A stretch of 64,000 bases of DNA from a bacterium SCSIO 12844 (GTDB taxonomy: Bacteria > Pseudomonadota > Gammaproteobacteria > Francisellales > Francisellaceae). The position numbers and the translations under genes are program-made. The stretch's first letter is position 1; the number at the start of each line of letters is the position of its first letter. The notes under the pieces were generated by a model that was not told the origin of the DNA, searched no databases, and saw only the letters and a program-made list of their open reading frames with translations. The stretch spans positions 1,116,001 through 1,180,000 of the forward strand of contig CP073743.1 of NCBI GenBank assembly GCA_024397935.1, in the 5' to 3' direction. Positions 35,039 to 43,652 of the stretch are shown here, one piece after another.

Positions 35039-35737
35039 ATGAATGGAAAAAGCATCTCAAGGGTTGTTAGTGCGATTATTTTAGCAATTGGTTTAGCACT
35101 AGGGGGGTATTTTATTGCTTATGGAATTATGAATTTTCATAATTTTAATCGTTATGTTCAGGTAAAAGGCTTATCTGAACAGACAGTTAAAGCCAATGAA
35201 GCGATATTTAATATCAGCTTTAGTGCGGATGCTAATGATTTAAAAGCACTTTATCAAGCTATTCAACAAAGCCAAAATGCAATTATTGAATTTTTAAAAC
35301 AAAATGGATTAACTCGAGATGAAATTAGTTTAAGTGGTGCTTCAATAAATACGAATACGATTCGAGATAATCAAAATACGCCATTATATTCAGCTTATGG
35401 AACGATAACTGTGCTTACACCTAAAGTAGATCTAATACAAAAGTTAAACCAATTAACAGGAAAATTAGTCGAAAAAGGGGTAGTTATTACATCCACTCAA
35501 GTTAATTATCGTTATACCAAGCTTAATGATATTAAACCTGCAATGTTAGTTAATGCAACGGCAAATGCTAAAATTGCAGCCGATACGTTTGCTAAAAATG
35601 CCCATGCAACTTTAAGTTCAATTCGTCAAGCTTCACAAGGAAATTTCTCAATTTCCAATGCCAATGATAGCTATGGTGATAGTGATATAATGAAAAAAGT
35701 ACGTGTGGTTGTCTCAGCACAGTATTTTTTGCGTTAG
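35039..35737 (+). CDS. SIMPL-domain (DUF541) membrane-anchored protein
   Basis: A 232-residue protein with an N-terminal membrane segment (VVSAIILAIGLALGGYFIAY) and a SIMPL/DUF541 domain recognised by VKGLSEQTVKANEAIFNISF, an early helix with the AIQQSQNAIIEFLKQNGL pattern, and the middle stretch DEISLSGASINTN. Members are periplasmic or membrane-bound proteins with poorly defined, stress-related roles. Probably co-transcribed with the preceding gene. Confidence 0.8.
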   Translation: MNGKSISRVVSAIILAIGLALGGYFIAYGIMNFHNFNRYVQVKGLSEQTVKANEAIFNISFSADANDLKALYQAIQQSQNAIIEFLKQNGLTRDEISLSGASINTNTIRDNQNTPLYSAYGTITVLTPKVDLIQKLNQLTGKLVEKGVVITSTQVNYRYTKLNDIKPAMLVNATANAKIAADTFAKNAHATLSSIRQASQGNFSISNANDSYGDSDIMKKVRVVVSAQYFLR

Positions 35738-35746
35738 GATATTTTT

Positions 35747-36586
35747 TTAATGCATATATTTCATAAACACTAAGCTAGACATTTTAATAATAACGGCGAT
35801 TATATAAAAGATGAAAATAATTAGTACGGTTTTTTCACTGAATTTACTTTTTAATTTTACGCCTAAAGGTGCAGTTATAATGGCAAACGGAATAATTAAT
35901 AATACAGCGGGCCAGTAAACATAGCCTGTCGCAAATTTAAGATCAATATGATCTAAATAACCTAGAATAATAAAGATAATGGCGCCTGTAATAGAAACAA
36001 TTAATGAGAAAAAACTACTTGTACCTGCTGCTTTTCTCATTTGAAGTCCAAGCTTAGTTAAAAGTGGTACAGCAATAATACCACCACCAAGTCCTAATAA
36101 ACCTGATAGAAAGCCCATAATAAAACCACCTAAGCGTAGTTTGTTTTTTGGAAGTTGATCCACTGAGTTTTCATTAACTGAATTATTTTTGCTAAACATA
36201 CGAATTAAAAGGTCAATTAATATATATATTAAAACAAGAGAAAATATAATCGTTAAAGTATCTGAAGTTAATCTTGATGCAACAATTGCACCTAGGATTA
36301 CTGAGATAATTACCCAATTAAATGCAGGTTTAATTGCAGGTCGGTGGATCATATCCATTTTATGGTTTTTCATAACAGAAGATAATGAACTAAAAATCAT
36401 AATTGCTAAGGCACTACCAGCAGCAAATTGCATATAAAATTGATCAGTTTCAATACTAAAATGATGAAATAATATGCCAAGACCGGGTACAATAATTGTA
36501 CCTCCACCAATACCTAAAAGGCCTGAAAAAAAACCAGTTAAAAGACCCAGAATGATTAATAGAACAACCAAATCAAAACCAAACAT
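35747..36586 (-). CDS. TauE/SafE-family anion exporter
   Basis: A 279-residue polytopic membrane protein with the two-fold TauE/SafE repeat: GFFSGLLGIGGGTIIVPGLG near the start and GFLSGLLGLGGGIIAVPLL in the second half. The family moves sulfite, sulfoacetate or other organo-sulfur anions, among other substrates. It is divergent from a cysteine-desulfurase-like gene, which is consistent with sulfur metabolism, though the substrate is inference. Confidence 0.88.
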   Translation of the reverse strand: MFGFDLVVLLIILGLLTGFFSGLLGIGGGTIIVPGLGILFHHFSIETDQFYMQFAAGSALAIMIFSSLSSVMKNHKMDMIHRPAIKPAFNWVIISVILGAIVASRLTSDTLTIIFSLVLIYILIDLLIRMFSKNNSVNENSVDQLPKNKLRLGGFIMGFLSGLLGLGGGIIAVPLLTKLGLQMRKAAGTSSFFSLIVSITGAIIFIILGYLDHIDLKFATGYVYWPAVLLIIPFAIITAPLGVKLKSKFSEKTVLIIFIFYIIAVIIKMSSLVFMKYMH

Positions 36587-36649
36587 ATCACCCCTTAAAT
36601 ATATTTTGAATATATAAATTATTGTTAATTATAGCAGTAAATCAACCTA

Positions 36650-36669
36650 TCAAGTATGGCCTATCTTGA
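36650..36669. promoter_or_regulatory. Candidate operator between tauE-like and csd-like genes
   Basis: Interrupted palindrome TCAAG-N10-CTTGA in the divergent intergenic region, overlapping the -35 TTGACG (36666-36671) of the rightward gene, whose -10 could be TACTAT (36688-36693, 16-bp spacing). A regulator bound here could control both genes. No regulator is encoded beside them. Confidence 0.35.
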
Positions 36670-36733
36670 CGTACATTGAGTAATTGTTACTATAAAAAGA
36701 AGATGGAATAGTTATAAATTGAAGAGGGAGCTT

Positions 36734-37999
36734 ATGTTAGATATTGCAAAAGTAAGAAGTCATTTTCCGGCTTTAAGTCAGAATGATCATGGGGTTCCAG
36801 CAACTTTTTTTGATGCTCCTTCAGGTACACAAATACCTGATATTGTTATTAATAGAATGACAAATTATCTCAAATCAGGCGTTGCAGGTACTAAAGGCAT
36901 TTATAAAACTGCACTAAAAACGGATTTATTAGTTGAAAATACACGAAAAGCCATTCAATTGTTTTTAAATGCATCCAGTAAAAATGAAATATGCTTTGGG
37001 CAAAATATGACGTCATTAACGTTTGCATTTTCAAGAGCTTTGGCTAATACCTGGGCACCAGGCGATGAGATTATAGTAACAGACTTAGATCATGAGGCGA
37101 ATATCACACCTTGGAAAATGGCAGCTAAAGAAAAAGAAGTTGATGTTTATACATGGCATTTTGAAACGGATATGTGTTCGTTAAATATAGAAACATTAGC
37201 AAAACTTCTAACACCTAAAACAAAATTATTAGCCATTACAGCTGCTTCTAATGTCAATGGCAGTATGCCCCAGTTGAAAGAGATTATTGAATTAGCACAT
37301 CAAAATAATACTTTAGTATTTGTTGATGCCACACAAGTTATGGCACATCAAGCAATTGATGTACAAGCACTTGATTGTGATTTTTTAGCTTGTTCTGCTT
37401 ATAAGTTTTATGGCCCTCATATTGGTATTTTATATGGTAAAAGGATTTATATGGATAATCTAACAGCATATAAAATTTCAGGTGTCGATTATGATAGTCC
37501 TTCATGCTGGGAGACTGGTACTCAAAACTATGAAGCCATTGCAGGGTTAGAAGGAACAATGAGTTATCTAGCGTCCTTAGCTGGTAGTGATAAAATTACT
37601 AAAAATGCACTTAAAACAAGTATGGAAGCAATTAATCAGTATGAATTAAGACTAAAACAATATTTTCTGTCAAGAATAGAGTCATTTAACCAGATTAAAG
37701 TTTATGGTATAGACCAACCTAATCAAGCAGCACTACGAACGCCTACTTTTGCTTTGTCTTTTAAAGGATACTCTGCTTTAGATATTGCAAAAATACTTAA
37801 TGACAATGGTTTTTTTGCGCATTATGGGCACTTTAATGCGCCGAAATTTATTGAGCGTTTTAAATTACAAACACAAGGTGGCGTTGTACGCGTTGGTTTT
37901 GCGCATTATAATACATTAGAAGAGATAGAGTATCTCATCTCAACATTTGAAGCGATTTACCTACCTGAAAAATCAGCACTAACTGTTGCAATGGCTTAG
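36734..37999 (+). CDS. Class V aminotransferase, cysteine-desulfurase-like
   Basis: A 421-residue fold type I PLP enzyme. Visible features are TDLDHEANITPW (PLP-contacting region), VFVDATQVMAHQAIDV, and the PLP lysine in ACSAYKFYGPHIG (about residue 223). The place where SufS/CsdA carry the catalytic Cys reads FFAHYGHFNAPKF, without a Cys, so it may not be a true cysteine desulfurase; it best resembles the VC1184-type desulfurase-like subfamily. Start ATG 36734 has AGGGAG just upstream; a TTG at 36719 was rejected. Divergent from a TauE-type exporter. Confidence 0.8.
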   Translation: MLDIAKVRSHFPALSQNDHGVPATFFDAPSGTQIPDIVINRMTNYLKSGVAGTKGIYKTALKTDLLVENTRKAIQLFLNASSKNEICFGQNMTSLTFAFSRALANTWAPGDEIIVTDLDHEANITPWKMAAKEKEVDVYTWHFETDMCSLNIETLAKLLTPKTKLLAITAASNVNGSMPQLKEIIELAHQNNTLVFVDATQVMAHQAIDVQALDCDFLACSAYKFYGPHIGILYGKRIYMDNLTAYKISGVDYDSPSCWETGTQNYEAIAGLEGTMSYLASLAGSDKITKNALKTSMEAINQYELRLKQYFLSRIESFNQIKVYGIDQPNQAALRTPTFALSFKGYSALDIAKILNDNGFFAHYGHFNAPKFIERFKLQTQGGVVRVGFAHYNTLEEIEYLISTFEAIYLPEKSALTVAMA

Positions 38000-38117
38000 T
38001 GTTTTTAGAAATGAACTGTTTGATATAACATAGATATTTATGTTTTTTCTATGTTGTGTTGCTTACTTAGATAACTAAAATATGCTTATAGCAAACTAAG
38101 CAAATGGAAGTTTTAAA

Positions 38118-38648
38118 ATGCCAAGGAAAAAGGTTGATATTCTACGTTCTATAAGAGAAAAATTTAAAAATAATCATAATAATAGTGAATTTTCACCAAC
38201 GGTTAATCAAAATAGCTCTTTTAAATTTACTGGTCCAGATGCTCTATTTTTTGAAGCACAAATGTTATCTCAGTATAGAGTGTTTTTTGCTCCTCATCGA
38301 CTTGATTACACTGCTGATGAGATAGAGTTAATGGATGATGGGCTAGCAACTGAGCTTGGTTATAAAAATAAAATGTGGGGCGTATATGAAATTAAGGCTA
38401 GTGATGTACATAGCGTTTTTAATATTTTAGATCAAAAAATTAAAAAAATAATAGTTGATGATCAAAATGCTCATCAAGCTATGAATGAAGTATTATTTAA
38501 TAACAATTTTCCAGTTTCGATTATACAATTAGCACATGAATATTCTGCTGAAAGCTCTTGTGCAGATCATCATACTGTATCTTTATTTTACAATACAATT
38601 CAACAGTCAATAATTCAGAATTACATGATTAATGATGAGTTAATATAA
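38118..38648 (+). CDS. Hypothetical protein, 176 residues
   Basis: No family recognised. A basic N-terminal tail (PRKKVDILRSIREKFKNN) leads into a mixed alpha/beta soluble domain with GPDALFFEAQMLSQYRVFFA and a His/Cys patch (SSCADHHT) near the C-terminus. No signal peptide or membrane helix. It begins with the same ATGCCAAG as the CaaX protein gene 240 bp downstream and is on the same strand; the two may be functionally linked. Effector status is possible but unproven. Confidence 0.6.
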   Translation: MPRKKVDILRSIREKFKNNHNNSEFSPTVNQNSSFKFTGPDALFFEAQMLSQYRVFFAPHRLDYTADEIELMDDGLATELGYKNKMWGVYEIKASDVHSVFNILDQKIKKIIVDDQNAHQAMNEVLFNNNFPVSIIQLAHEYSAESSCADHHTVSLFYNTIQQSIIQNYMINDELI

Positions 38649-38891
38649 ATTGTAAAAATGAATTATTTTATTAACTAATTTTCATGTATGTAGACGAGGT
38701 CTAAATGCTTTTCTTCAACTGAAAATTTTTTATTTTATTTAAGTATTCTACACTAAAAAAATCAAATAATATTCAGTTTGAAAATAATACTATGATACTG
38801 ATTATTTTTGCATAGGGTTGTATTCTCAATTATTAAATTTCGAATATTCCTCATACATAATCTTTTTATTAAAAACTATGGGAGTTGCATC

Positions 38892-40904
38892 ATGCCAAGA
38901 CAGTTATCGAATAAACTGGGTGATAAATTTTTAAGATCAGTTAAATCTAGAGTAGAGTTATATAAAGGTTTAGTTCAATATTTAGGAGATACTCCTAAAG
39001 AGCGCTTAGAATTAGCTAAACAGCGTTATGGAAATGCGAGGGGAGAGGAAGTTTTTAAAAAACTGGATGGATTAGATAGCATGTGTCATGGTAAAAAGTT
39101 TGATACATTTACTGATTTATTAGTTGATCCAGGTTTATGTGCACCTTCTAATTTTGATAAATTTGTCCGTTGGTGCGAAATAAATGAAGGAGCTGTTAAT
39201 AATGCTGACAGTATATGGGAATTAAGAGAAACTTATAAAAAAACTTTAAAGCCAATTACATTATATCGTAGTATGAGTGTACCTGAGAGTGTTGCTGAAG
39301 ATAATTTAAATAATGGCTCAATGTCAGCAATATGTCGAGTTCATGGTGATAATATTACAGACCCTAATATTAAAGGTTTCAATCGCAATGAATTAGATAT
39401 GTCATCATTAGTATCTACTCCTTTAGATTATAAAATGGGATGTCATTTAGCTGCAACTAAATATAAATTAGGTAGAATTATACCTTCCGATATTTATACA
39501 GTTAACTCACTTCAAGAAAGGCCACTTGATTCATTTGATGATGTTCTTGATCAAAGTAAACAGAAAGAGCTATCAATACGATCGCATGTATTTAAACAAA
39601 ATTTTCCAAAAATGTATCAATATGTTACAAAGTTACAAGAACAGTTTTTTAGTCATAGAGACGATTTACAATCTAAGCTCAAAGAATTTCAATTACAACG
39701 TGATGATATTAGAAAAGTTAATAGTGAATTATCTGAACAAAGCACGTCTTTAGGTAAAAAGATGAAAAAGAATGATAAAACAATTCGTCAACTTAAACGA
39801 AAATTATCTGAACTTGATAGTAAAAATTCTAGTCATACAGAATTAATAGAGTCTTATAATACTCAAATTGAGACGCTTAAGAAAGATAATAAAAGATCTA
39901 AAAAACGTCAGAAGAAATGTGATGAAACACAAAGAAAGAATAGCCTAGCAGCACGTAAATTAACTAAAGAATGTTCATTATTAAATAGTCAGCTTATTGA
40001 ATTGAAAGATGAATTTTCAAAAAATATTGCAAAATTGGATCCTTTAAAATTTGGAGATGGTGCTCCACAGCAACTAATAAATGAGTTAGAGCTTTTAAAG
40101 CATGAACATGAACAGTTATTAATTAAAAAAGCTCAACTAAGTCGTCAAGTAGAGCATCCAAGTTCCAAAAGTACTGTCGAAAAACTAGATTTTATAATAG
40201 ATTTTGTAGAGAATCCAGATAAAATATTACATTTACAGAAAGAGTTAAATCAATTAAATCAAACAATAAAGCAAAATGAAACAAAACAGGAGTCTATATC
40301 AAATCAACTTGAGAATTTATCGACATTTAAAGGCGCGTTAAATGTATTATGTAATAAACATAGAGAACGTCGACTTCATTTGATAGATGAGATTAAAGCA
40401 TCTGATCCATTTGTTTCAAGCTCATTTGATCGTCGTGTATGCTTAGGTGTTGCAGCTGATGAGAATTTTACCGGTATTAAAAATCCTGATGATAGAGATA
40501 TCTATTTATTTAAACTTAAAGTTAGCCCAATTGATGTTTTTGAAGATCATGAATATGTTGGTAGAAGTGAAACACCTTCAAGTAGTGTAGTAAAAAATAG
40601 AGATGGTCAGGAGGGGGCTGCTTTATATAGTGGTGCTGAATTAATAACGTTTTATGGTTTTATGCCAGATGAAATAGTTAGTTATAGCGCGCCTGAAGAA
40701 AGGTATGTTGTTGATACGTCAAATGATGTAGTTGAGCCATCTTTTGATAAGTATTCTGGTATACCATATAAACAAGTCTCACCTTTATCCGGTTTCTATG
40801 AGCCATCTGGCGTAACTGCATCATCTGAGCCTCCATCAATATGCTATGATGCAATTCGGGACTCAGTGGTGCAAGATAATCTTAAAGAATGTCAGCTATT
40901 ATAG
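38892..40904 (+). CDS. Coiled-coil protein with C-terminal CaaX motif, candidate translocated effector
   Basis: A 670-residue soluble protein of three parts. Residues 1-230 contain LYRSM (124-128) and LVSTPLDYKMG (STP about 175-177). Residues about 236-493 are a long charged coiled coil. Residues about 500-640 contain FVSSSFDRRV (SSS 509-511), IYLFKLKVSPIDVF and GAALYSGAEL (574 onward). LYR, S-T/S-S and a later acidic patch in this order recall R-S-E mono-ADP-ribosyltransferases, but no clean ExE is visible, so this is weak. The last four residues are CQLL, a CaaX box of the type geranylgeranylated in eukaryotes. Start ATG 38892 has GGGAG eight bases upstream; an upstream in-frame ATG was rejected. 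About 2.7 kb upstream of the Dot/Icm cluster. Confidence 0.6.
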   Translation: MPRQLSNKLGDKFLRSVKSRVELYKGLVQYLGDTPKERLELAKQRYGNARGEEVFKKLDGLDSMCHGKKFDTFTDLLVDPGLCAPSNFDKFVRWCEINEGAVNNADSIWELRETYKKTLKPITLYRSMSVPESVAEDNLNNGSMSAICRVHGDNITDPNIKGFNRNELDMSSLVSTPLDYKMGCHLAATKYKLGRIIPSDIYTVNSLQERPLDSFDDVLDQSKQKELSIRSHVFKQNFPKMYQYVTKLQEQFFSHRDDLQSKLKEFQLQRDDIRKVNSELSEQSTSLGKKMKKNDKTIRQLKRKLSELDSKNSSHTELIESYNTQIETLKKDNKRSKKRQKKCDETQRKNSLAARKLTKECSLLNSQLIELKDEFSKNIAKLDPLKFGDGAPQQLINELELLKHEHEQLLIKKAQLSRQVEHPSSKSTVEKLDFIIDFVENPDKILHLQKELNQLNQTIKQNETKQESISNQLENLSTFKGALNVLCNKHRERRLHLIDEIKASDPFVSSSFDRRVCLGVAADENFTGIKNPDDRDIYLFKLKVSPIDVFEDHEYVGRSETPSSSVVKNRDGQEGAALYSGAELITFYGFMPDEIVSYSAPEERYVVDTSNDVVEPSFDKYSGIPYKQVSPLSGFYEPSGVTASSEPPSICYDAIRDSVVQDNLKECQLL

Positions 40905-40919
40905 TAGCTTATATTTATT

Positions 40920-43103
40920 CTAATCATCTTTTGTTTTCAATAATCTCAAAGCATTCATAATGACAATTAATGTTGCGCCCATATCGGCTGCAATTGCCAT
41001 CCATAAAGTAGCAACTTCAAATAGTGCCAGAATAATAAATAATGCTTTAATTGCAATTGCAAAAGTAATATTTTGTTTGATAATGCGCATCGTTCTTTTT
41101 GAATGGCGGATTAACCAAGGCAACTTATCGAGATCATCACTCATTAAAGCAACATCAGCCGTTTCAATGGCAATATCACTGCCAATAGCACCCATTGCAA
41201 TACCAAGGTTTGAGGTTGCTAGAGCTGGTGCATCATTAATACCATCACCAATCATAGCAACTGAATCATAAGTTTTCACTAGGCTCTCAACTTGTGCTAC
41301 TTTTTCTTCTGGCAATAATTCAGCATGAATTTGATTAACACCACTTTGTTTACCTAAAGCATTGGCTGTGCCTTTATTATCACCGGTTAACATAACAGTT
41401 TGTTCGATACCAAGTGCTTTTAGTGACTTTAATGTTGATTGAATATTCTCTTTTAATGCATCTTGTATTGCAATAAGACCAATTGTTTTTTCATCATTAC
41501 CTACAAAAACTAAGGTATTGCCTTCATCTTCAAGTGCAACAGCTTGTGCATGTGTTTGAGCATTTTCACATAACTTTTTTTCATGGCTTAATATATGACT
41601 GCCAAGCCAGTAATTAATACCATTAATTTTGCCAATAGCACCTTTACCTTGTAATACCTTAACATCATCGCTAATGAGTGTGGAAATTGATCTCGATTGC
41701 GCATATTGTGTAATTGCTTGAGCAATTGGATGGTCCGTGTTAGCTTCTAGTGTTACAGCAATTTGTATTAATGCTTCTTCAGTTGATCCATTACAAGCAA
41801 TGACTTGTTGTACTTGCGGTTTGCCTTCGGTTAGTGTGCCAGTTTTATCAAATGCAATTGCTTTTAATTTAGCGGGTATCTCAATAAATGTACCACCTTT
41901 AATTAATACACCATTTCTTGCTGCTCTTGCTAGTGAAGATACAATAGAGATTGGTGTTGAGATTACTAAAGCACAAGGACAAGCGATTACGAGTATGACG
42001 AGTGCCTCATAAATCCAGTTATGCCAGTTACCGCCAAATAAAAGTGGTGGTACAAGTGCAACAAATATAGCTAATATAATCATAACAGGTGTATAAATAC
42101 GAGCAAAACGATCAACCCATTTTTCAGAGTTTGATCGTTTAGATTGTGCATGCTCAATGGCACTGATTATTTTGGCAATGGATGACTCTTCTGCTCGTTT
42201 TGTTGTTTTCATTTCAATCGCACTATTACCATTGATGCTGCCAGCATAGAGTGTATCACCTTGTGTTTTTTCAATTGGCATTGATTCACCAGTAATTGGT
42301 GCTTGGTTAACAAAGCCTTCTCCTTTTAAGATAATACCATCTAAAGGAATTCGTTCGCCTGGCTTTATTAGTATTCGGCTGCTTGTATTAATTTCATTTA
42401 ATGGTTTAGTTTCAAATTGTTTATCATGACAACAATAGACTTCTGCAGTGTCAGGCGTTAGGCTCATTAACTTTGTAATGGCATTTCGAGCATTACCAAC
42501 ACTCCATGATTCAAGTAATAATGAAAAAGCAAATAAAAAGCTGACAACGGAGGCTTCAAACCACTGCCCAATTAGAACAGCACAAATAATGGCAATTACC
42601 ATTAATAAATTCATATCAGCATCTAATCGCTTTAATGCAGCATAGGCTTTTGGAAAAACAAACCAACTACCAAATATAATAGCCACTAAATAGAGTGCTT
42701 GAGAGATGACAGGAAAAGTTTCAGTTGCGCCTGATTCACCTACAATTAATGCGTGTAGTGGGCCGTGCATTACTGCATGAATAAAGTAAGCTGATAAAAT
42801 AGCTAGCCCGCTTAAAATTGTTGTAATCAATTTTAAGTGTCGCTTGATAGGGCTTTGTGGCTGGTCTTTAGATGTGATGTGATCTTGCCATAAAAGAGCT
42901 TTTAAGCCTGATTGTTTAATTAAGGTAATTACTTCTTTTGACTTAATTGTACTATGATCGTTTAGATTAATGATTAATTTGCCATTTAAAAGGTCAAATT
43001 GAAGCTGATCTTCACTAATCTTTTTATTTAATGCGCGTTTAATAATGCCAACTTCTTCAACACAATCTAGGCCGTAGACTTTAAAATTAAGTGTATTACT
43101 CAT
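40920..43103 (-). CDS. zntA: Zn/Cd/Pb-type P1B ATPase exporter
   Basis: A 727-residue heavy-metal P-type ATPase: N-terminal HMA-like domain, transmembrane CPC (ACPCALV) metal site, phosphorylation motif DKTGTLTEG, HP locus HPIAQA and hinge GDGINDAPALA. CPC with this layout is typical of Zn/Cd/Pb export. The HMA motif is LDCVEE, where the second Cys of CxxC is replaced by Glu, a variant also found in ZntA/CadA-like pumps with DCPTEE. Start ATG 43103 has AAGGAG upstream and overlaps the end of the arsR-type gene by 8 bp; a start six codons earlier was rejected. Copper export is less likely given the regulator type. Confidence 0.88.
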   Translation of the reverse strand: MSNTLNFKVYGLDCVEEVGIIKRALNKKISEDQLQFDLLNGKLIINLNDHSTIKSKEVITLIKQSGLKALLWQDHITSKDQPQSPIKRHLKLITTILSGLAILSAYFIHAVMHGPLHALIVGESGATETFPVISQALYLVAIIFGSWFVFPKAYAALKRLDADMNLLMVIAIICAVLIGQWFEASVVSFLFAFSLLLESWSVGNARNAITKLMSLTPDTAEVYCCHDKQFETKPLNEINTSSRILIKPGERIPLDGIILKGEGFVNQAPITGESMPIEKTQGDTLYAGSINGNSAIEMKTTKRAEESSIAKIISAIEHAQSKRSNSEKWVDRFARIYTPVMIILAIFVALVPPLLFGGNWHNWIYEALVILVIACPCALVISTPISIVSSLARAARNGVLIKGGTFIEIPAKLKAIAFDKTGTLTEGKPQVQQVIACNGSTEEALIQIAVTLEANTDHPIAQAITQYAQSRSISTLISDDVKVLQGKGAIGKINGINYWLGSHILSHEKKLCENAQTHAQAVALEDEGNTLVFVGNDEKTIGLIAIQDALKENIQSTLKSLKALGIEQTVMLTGDNKGTANALGKQSGVNQIHAELLPEEKVAQVESLVKTYDSVAMIGDGINDAPALATSNLGIAMGAIGSDIAIETADVALMSDDLDKLPWLIRHSKRTMRIIKQNITFAIAIKALFIILALFEVATLWMAIAADMGATLIVIMNALRLLKTKDD

Positions 43104-43464
43104 GTGAACACTCCTTGGCATGCACTTCGGGTAAATGCTCTAAATTTTCTTTTGTCATTGAAATAACTGCATTATGATCTGCAGTGATAATTGGGTCATC
43201 CGTAAGTGCCGTAAGTAACCATTTCAATTGTGCCTTATAGGCATCATTGAAATAAAAATAATGATATCGACCAGCCTTGCGTTTATGAATAAGTCCATTT
43301 TTCCTTAAAATATCAAGATGTTTGGAAAGTGTTGAGTTAGCCAGATTAAAACAGTAAGCTAAATGGCATAAGCATAATTCATGCTGATAAATAGCCATTA
43401 AAACTCGGATACGTGTTTCATCACCTAGTGCTTTTTGAAAATCTACAATATCAGCTAATTTCAT
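43096..43464 (-). CDS. ArsR/SmtB-family metal-sensing repressor
   Basis: A 122-residue winged-helix repressor with the metal-binding ELCLCHL motif (ELCVC-type, alpha-3 site) and recognition region NSTLSKHLDILRKNGLIHKR, then YHYFYFN. Additional His/Cys near the C-terminus (ADHN, HAKECSHE) could complete a CadC- or SmtB-like site. Metal binding releases it from its operator, derepressing itself and the P-type ATPase. Forms an operon with that gene by overlap. Confidence 0.9.
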   Translation of the reverse strand: MKLADIVDFQKALGDETRIRVLMAIYQHELCLCHLAYCFNLANSTLSKHLDILRKNGLIHKRKAGRYHYFYFNDAYKAQLKWLLTALTDDPIITADHNAVISMTKENLEHLPEVHAKECSHE

Positions 43465-43488
43465 AGAAAACCCTCATTATGTTTAAAT

Positions 43489-43508
43489 ATTTCGTTATTT
43501 GACGAAAT
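43489..43508 (-). promoter_or_regulatory. ArsR-type operator
   Basis: Perfect inverted repeat ATTTCGT-N6-ACGAAAT, 25 bp in front of the repressor gene and just downstream of its predicted -10. Placement fits autorepression by an ArsR/SmtB dimer. Confidence 0.7.
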
Positions 43509-43520
43509 GACGATATAATG

Positions 43521-43549
43521 ATTGTATCTTGAAATCATTTAGATTGCAA
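43521..43549 (-). promoter_or_regulatory. Promoter of the metal-resistance operon
   Basis: On the minus strand TTGCAA (43544-43549) and TACAAT (43521-43526) with 17-bp spacing. Transcription would start at about 43513, inside or next to the operator. Confidence 0.65.
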
Positions 43550-43652
43550 ATTTCATCTTAAATAGTTATTAATTCTTGCGTCATGCTTAAGTTCATCCCA
43601 TACTTTATTAGGAAGTTTGTATCAAGGCAGAAATAAGTAAGGAAGAAATGGA

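Noticed and set aside
38027-38055. Hairpin AACATAG/CTATGTT after the desulfurase-like gene
   Set aside because: Only seven A/T-rich pairs with a 15-base loop and a poor T tail; too weak to call a terminator.
38808-38891. Upstream in-frame ATG as start of the CaaX protein
   Set aside because: It has no ribosome binding site and would add a hydrophobic stretch encoded in AT-rich leader DNA; ATG 38892 has GGGAG at good spacing.
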